Source: Magnetococcales bacterium
GTDB lineage: Bacteria; Pseudomonadota; Magnetococcia; Magnetococcales; Magnetaquicoccaceae
Assembly (NCBI GenBank): GCA_015234115.1
Contig: JADFWP010000008.1
Span: 1-64,000 of the forward strand
DNA: 64,000 bases
Direction: 5' to 3'
Position numbers and translations under genes: made by a program. How positions within the stretch are numbered: the first letter of the stretch is position 1; the number at the start of each line of letters is the position of its first letter. Below are positions 60,067-64,000 of the stretch, piece by piece. The notes under the pieces were generated by a model that did no database searches, had not been told where the DNA came from, and saw only the letters and a list, made by a program, of their open reading frames with translations.

Positions 60067-61431
60067 CTAACGCCGCCGTCTTTTCATCCAAATGGTGGTG
60101 CCGATTCCGAGCAGAACCACCGGGATTCCCACCGTCAATCCCCAAAAGAGCAACACCGCATCCCCGCCCGGCAACTGAATCCCGGCATCCTGGACCGCCT
60201 TGGGCTTGATGGCGATGAAGTTTTCGTCCTCGGCCAGCCAGCGGGTGATGTTGAGGAAGAGATCCGCATTGCCCAGGGCGCCGACATAGGCGTCGGCGGC
60301 GAAGTTGGAGTTGGCGGTCACCACCAGACGCTGTTTGCCCGACTCGATGGCCACGCCCATCAGCACCGGCCCTTTGCGATCCTGATCCGCATTGAACTCC
60401 ACCTGACCCGTGGAGAGATCCCCGGTCTCCAGCCAGCCCCGCGCCGCCCCCTCCAGCAGGCGGACGCGCTGTTCCTTGCTGTCGGCTGGCGGCGTTTCCA
60501 GGTCGAGACCGCCGGTATCCGGGAAGATGGTGGCCGCCGTCATCCCTTTGGTGATGGCGTGCTCGGTCGGATAACGGCTGACCAGCGGCGTGGCCGCCGA
60601 ACCGCCGATCATCTGGGCGGTCGGGTCCACGGTGATCCCTTTCAGGAAGGTGATGCCATGGGATTTGAGCAGCTCTTCCAGTCCCATCTCCTTGCCTGGC
60701 CCGAGCATCACCAGCAGCCGACCGCCACTCTCCAGCCAGCTTTTGAGTCGTTGCAGCTCGATGTCGAGCAGGGCCTTGCGTGGCCCGGCAAGCACGACCA
60801 CGGCGGTGTTGTCCGGGATTTTCTCCTGTTCGGCGAGGTTGATCGGCTCCACCTGATACCCTTCGCCCTTGAGCAGCGCCTTGGCCTGAATGTAGGCAAA
60901 GCGATCCTTGCCCGCGCCGCCGCTGGCGCTTTCGTTCAGCGGGTGCTCCCCGTGGCCGCTGATGAAGCGGATGGTCTTGGCGCCCCCCTTGGCCAGACGG
61001 ATCAGACCATTGGTGACCGCCTCTTCGCTGGCTTCGGTGATTTTTTCCGATTTCTCGCCGGTACGCAGGATCACGGTGCCATAGACCGCCACTTCGGCCT
61101 GTCGGGCCGCCGCCGGATCCAGATCCGGATCCACATAGCGCACGGTCACGGCAGGGTTGACCACCTGGTATTTTTCCATCAACTCCTTGAGTTGCTGGCG
61201 TTTGTCTCCCTGTTCCTGGACATAGACCGTGACGGTCAGTCCGTCAGGAAAGCTCTTGACCGCCTTCACCGATTGTTCGGCCAGGGTATGCCGTCCACCT
61301 TTGGTCCAGTCCCAGCGGAACTGATAGCGGTGGCTGGCATAGGCGGCCAGAGCCAGCAGAATCGCCAGAATCAGCCCCATGACGAAATTCTGGGAACGCA
61401 GGTTCAAGCGGGTGGAAGAATCCATCTTCAT
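60067..61431 (-). CDS. GldG-like auxiliary ABC component
   Basis: A 454-residue protein anchored by an N-terminal TM (NFVMGLILAILLALAAYASH) and a C-terminal TM (AVLLFWGLTVGIPVVLLGIGT), with a large periplasmic middle part. The GldG/ABC_transp_aux block is KTIRFISGHGEHPL, then VVVLAGPRKALLDIELQRLKSWLESGGRLLVML shortened, and RLVVTANSNFAADAY. It is encoded between the permease and DUF4340 genes. The family acts with GldA and GldF in Bacteroidota gliding, and in other phyla exports an unknown substrate. Confidence 0.88.
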   Translation of the reverse strand: MKMDSSTRLNLRSQNFVMGLILAILLALAAYASHRYQFRWDWTKGGRHTLAEQSVKAVKSFPDGLTVTVYVQEQGDKRQQLKELMEKYQVVNPAVTVRYVDPDLDPAAARQAEVAVYGTVILRTGEKSEKITEASEEAVTNGLIRLAKGGAKTIRFISGHGEHPLNESASGGAGKDRFAYIQAKALLKGEGYQVEPINLAEQEKIPDNTAVVVLAGPRKALLDIELQRLKSWLESGGRLLVMLGPGKEMGLEELLKSHGITFLKGITVDPTAQMIGGSAATPLVSRYPTEHAITKGMTAATIFPDTGGLDLETPPADSKEQRVRLLEGAARGWLETGDLSTGQVEFNADQDRKGPVLMGVAIESGKQRLVVTANSNFAADAYVGALGNADLFLNITRWLAEDENFIAIKPKAVQDAGIQLPGGDAVLLFWGLTVGIPVVLLGIGTTIWMKRRRR

Positions 61432-61459
61432 CGTCTGTTCTCCTCGAAGCAGTGGTCGC

Positions 61460-62227
61460 TTAACCTTGGATCCGTTCGGCCATCAGCCGCTGCCGGGCAA
61501 AGAGCACGCCGGCAGAGGAGAGCAGCAGGAAATAGATCAGATCCGCACTGCTGACCACGCCGATGAGGAAATTCTGGTAGTGGTTCAGGAGTGAAAAATA
61601 AGAGAGGATCTTTTCTGTGCCTCCGCCGGTGGCATTGCCCATCCAGGAGAGAATCCAGAGCATCAGCAGCACGCCAAAGGAGATGACTGCCGCCACATTG
61701 GGATTTTCCGTTGCGCTCGATGCCGCCAGTCCCACGGCCCCGAAGGCGGCGGCGGTGAGGAACAGCCCCAGCAGACCGGCCAGGAACTGCCCGGTATCCG
61801 GTGTGCCATATGCGTAGAGGGTCAAGGGCGGAATGGCGAGCAGACCGATGGCAATGGCCAGAAAGAGCAGCAGTCCGAAATATTTGCCCAAAATGATTTC
61901 CATCGGGGACAAGGGCGAGCAGGCCAGAGCAGGCCAGGTGCCCTGGCGTTTCTCCTCGGCGATCAGTCGCATGGAGAGCAGAGGCATGAGCAAAAGCAGC
62001 AGCACCGCCGCATTGCCCAGCATCGGGGCGATGGTGCGCTCGGTCAAAGGCAGCGAGCCGTGCATGCCATAGCTTTGGTATTCGAGCATCTGGATCTGGT
62101 AGCTGATCACCGCCGCGTTGAACATGTAGGCGCAGATGGCGAACAGCACCGCAAGCAGGGTCCAGGCGAGGGGCGAATGAAACATGCCGCGCACCTCTCT
62201 CAGGGCGATGGTGACGATGGCTCTCAT
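61460..62227 (-). CDS. ABC-2 type permease (GldF-like)
   Basis: A 255-residue inner-membrane protein with six predicted helices. It begins IVTIALREVRGMFHSPLAWT and contains LLPLLSMRLIAEEKRQGTW and ALACSPLSPMEIILGKYFG, the ABC-2 permease pattern. Its start overlaps the ATPase stop by ATGA (62224-62227), so it is translationally coupled to the ATPase. Confidence 0.9.
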   Translation of the reverse strand: MRAIVTIALREVRGMFHSPLAWTLLAVLFAICAYMFNAAVISYQIQMLEYQSYGMHGSLPLTERTIAPMLGNAAVLLLLLMPLLSMRLIAEEKRQGTWPALACSPLSPMEIILGKYFGLLLFLAIAIGLLAIPPLTLYAYGTPDTGQFLAGLLGLFLTAAAFGAVGLAASSATENPNVAAVISFGVLLMLWILSWMGNATGGGTEKILSYFSLLNHYQNFLIGVVSSADLIYFLLLSSAGVLFARQRLMAERIQG

Positions 62228-63180
62228 GCGGCGGCCTCCTTGCCCTCTTCCGGGCGCTCCTCGCGGGTGGTCAATTGCAGGAAGATCTCTTCCAGAGAGC
62301 CGCCTGCCGGGGTCAATTCACGCAGATCCCAGCCCGAGGCCGCCGAAAGACGGACCAGTTCCGGGATCGGGTCGCTCTCCGGATTGGCGGTGATCAGCCA
62401 TCCTTCCTCTTTGGGCGTGGCCTGGGCCACGCCGGGGATCTGGCGCAGGGTGTCGGGTGTCGGGGGATGCTGCCAGCGCAGGTAGTGGATGCTTTTGCCA
62501 TGCGCCCGGTTTTCCAGGCCGTCGAGGGTGTCATCGGCCACGATGCGTCCCTGATGGATCACCGCCACCCGCTGACAGGTCATGCGCACTTCGGGCAGGA
62601 TGTGGGTCGAAAGCAGCACCGAATGTTCCCCGCCCAACTCCCGGATCAGGGCGCGGATTTCGCGGATCTGGATCGGATCGAGTCCCACGGTGGGTTCGTC
62701 GAGCACCACCACATCCGGGCCGTGAACGATGGCCTGGGCGATGCCGGCGCGCTGTTTGTAGCCCTTGGAGAGATTGCGCAGCAGCCGATCCGTCACCGCA
62801 GTCAAGCCGCAGCGCTCCATGGCCCGGTCCACCGCCGCACGGACCTTGCCCCCCGGCACGCGACGCAGGGTGGCCAGATAGGTGAGATACTCCCGCACGG
62901 TCATTTCGCCGTAGATCGGAGGATTTTCCGGCAGGAAACCGATGCGGGCACGGGCTTCGACCGGATTTTCCAGCACATCCACCCCTGCCACGGCCACGCT
63001 GCCCGCAGAGGGGGCGAGCAGGCCGCTCAAGATACGCATGGTGGTGGTTTTGCCGGCCCCGTTGGGTCCGAGAAATCCCATCACCTCGCCACGGTGTACC
63101 TCCAGGTCGATGCGGTCCAGCGCCCGGACGCCGCCAAAAAGCCGGGTCACCCCGGACAGGTGAATCATGGTTTCCGTCAT
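62224..63180 (-). CDS. ABC transporter ATPase (GldA-like)
   Basis: A 318-residue ATPase of the ABC-2 (GldA/CcmA/NodI) group. Walker A is GPNGAGKTTT, signature LSKGYKQRAGIAQAI (LSxGxxQR type), Walker B VVVLDEPTVGLDP and H-loop STHI. The C-terminal 90 residues form an auxiliary domain seen in drug-export and Gld ATPases. ATG 63180 or 63168 may start the protein. It is first in the four-gene operon. The 299 bases upstream, up to the outer-membrane gene, hold the divergent promoters and no gene. Confidence 0.9.
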   Translation of the reverse strand: MTETMIHLSGVTRLFGGVRALDRIDLEVHRGEVMGFLGPNGAGKTTTMRILSGLLAPSAGSVAVAGVDVLENPVEARARIGFLPENPPIYGEMTVREYLTYLATLRRVPGGKVRAAVDRAMERCGLTAVTDRLLRNLSKGYKQRAGIAQAIVHGPDVVVLDEPTVGLDPIQIREIRALIRELGGEHSVLLSTHILPEVRMTCQRVAVIHQGRIVADDTLDGLENRAHGKSIHYLRWQHPPTPDTLRQIPGVAQATPKEEGWLITANPESDPIPELVRLSAASGWDLRELTPAGGSLEEIFLQLTTREERPEEGKEAAA

Positions 63181-63479
63181 TGCTGAATGGTTTCCCTCGT
63201 TGGGTGAAGCGGTGAACAGGTTCGTGATGCGCTCCTTCCGGCAAGCCACGGTTCGATATGGGGATGATTGCGGAAAATGCAAGAGGGAGAGAAAAAAATC
63301 CTGATCGTTCTTTCCCAAAAGCGGGCCTGACCACTGGACAAAAATTTGCTCCCTCGCTTTTGGGATCAAAAAGATGTATAACTGGATCTTATGAATCATG
63401 GAAAGAGGGGGGAGTGCCATGCCGATTCAAGGCTGTGGCGCTTCTGCCAGGCGGGATCATTCTATTGAGGATACCGGAT

Positions 63480-64000
63480 ATGAACACAATCGGAAAAGTG
63501 GTGGTGGCTGGTCTCTCCGTGGCGTCGCTGGCCTGTGGATCGCAGGCGCAGGCCGGAGAACAGGGCCATTACATCAATGGGGTGGAGGGGATCAAGGCGG
63601 CCAGCCTGCCTCCTCCGGGGGTCTACTGGCGTTGGTACAATGTCTTGTATCAGGCCTCGGATCTCAAGGACAAGAACGGCAACGACCTGCCGGTCGGGTT
63701 GGATCTGGATGTCTTCGCCACGGTCAACCGTTTCATCTGGATCACCCCGCATAAAGTGCTCGGGGCCGATTACGGCATGGATATCATCGTGCCTTTGGTC
63801 AATACCGATCTGGATCTGAACAATGTCGGCGCCGAGTTCGATCAGTTCGGACTGGGGGATGTCGCCATCGAGCCGTTGCTGCTCTCCTGGCACGGCCCGA
63901 ACTGGGATGCCTCGACCGCATTGGGATTCTATGCCCCGACCGGTCGCTACAGCGTCACCGAACCCGCTTCTCCGGGCAAGGATTACTGGACCGTGATGGC
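63480..64000 (+). CDS. Outer-membrane SphA/MetA-pathway-type protein, 3' truncated by the window
   Basis: The 5' 173 codons of an exported protein; the frame runs off the right edge. It has a signal peptide (MNTIGKVVVAGLSVASLACG with cut near QAQAGE) and then a beta-rich segment with the phenol-degradation MetA/SphA pattern: GHYINGVEGIKAASLPPPGV, YWRWYNVLYQA, and later VATVNRFIWITPHKVLGADY-like and GDVAIEPLLLSWHG blocks. Members are outer-membrane barrels that may help hydrophobic substrates in. The gene diverges from the Gld-type operon. Confidence 0.8.
   Translation, partial: MNTIGKVVVAGLSVASLACGSQAQAGEQGHYINGVEGIKAASLPPPGVYWRWYNVLYQASDLKDKNGNDLPVGLDLDVFATVNRFIWITPHKVLGADYGMDIIVPLVNTDLDLNNVGAEFDQFGLGDVAIEPLLLSWHGPNWDASTALGFYAPTGRYSVTEPASPGKDYWTVM

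Noticed and set aside
1-64000. CRISPR array or rRNA operon
   Set aside because: No regularly spaced direct repeats and no rRNA-like sequence were seen on either strand.

Overview
The window reads as dense chromosomal DNA of a GC-rich, Gram-negative, free-living member of the Pseudomonadota. Supporting genes are AcnB, NagZ, SerC, TesA/YbbA, PiT, MgtE, many two-component proteins, one c-di-GMP enzyme and a porin-like outer-membrane protein. Protein flavour and repeat style recall Magnetococcales-type genomes, but no marker here (rRNA, mam genes) fixes the taxonomy, so that placement is only an impression. There is no rRNA and no CRISPR array. Many neighbouring genes overlap by the 4 bases ATGA, which suggests translational coupling.

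Layout. 0-0.7 kb: a decayed integration site made of a tRNA-Glu(CTC) gene, a frameshifted fragment of a P4-type integrase and the tail of an IS66 transposase. 0.7-9.8 kb: DUF971 gene and nagZ, a VanZ-like gene, a molybdopterin oxidoreductase, nth and a 1404-residue SNF2 ATPase. 10-18.4 kb: DUF47/PhoU-like gene, a NarL-type regulator with a tripartite hybrid kinase, an orphan periplasmic binding protein coupled to a PAS-GGDEF-EAL protein, a small membrane protein and tesA. 18.4-23.5 kb: ybbA-like ATPase, Rpn-type nuclease, LOG-family gene and acnB, closed by a stacked three-hairpin terminator. 23.5-31.4 kb: two small exported Lys-rich proteins, an undescribed ATPase/partner cassette, a UPF0175-PIN toxin-antitoxin pair, an SUMF-fold protein and two tandem MgtE genes. 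31.4-37.9 kb: three signalling units, including a receiver fused to an ArsR-like winged helix and a receiver fused to a PP2C phosphatase. 38-44.4 kb: serC, a second VanZ gene coupled to an XPB-Bax1 helicase-nuclease pair, then DUF47 plus PiT. 45-49.3 kb: XRE-cupin regulator, a dispersed repeat, a DUF2252 gene, and an AAA ATPase/DUF4276 pair that looks like an OLD/PARIS-style defence module. 49.4-52.9 kb: a four-gene nucleotide operon. 52.9-58.6 kb: a tRNA nucleotidyltransferase paralogue without catalytic aspartates, mtaB, three perfect DnaA boxes, a methyltransferase/glycosyltransferase-like fusion and a small duplicated-motif protein. 58.8-64 kb: a Gld-type ABC operon and the start of a SphA/MetA-type outer-membrane protein.

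The strongest candidate for an undescribed system is the operon at 49404-52859. It encodes a thymidylate-synthase-fold protein with an extra N-terminal pterin/MtrA-like domain, a HAD-fold protein lacking the second motif I aspartate, a ParB/sulfiredoxin-like protein and an authentic dCTP deaminase. The deaminase makes dUTP and the synthase-like protein keeps the uracil-selecting Asn and the Cys nucleophile, so an alternative route to dTMP or to a C5-modified deoxyuridine is plausible. The ATPase cassette at 24328-26708 and the ATPase/DUF4276 pair at 47507-49254 are the next best candidates.
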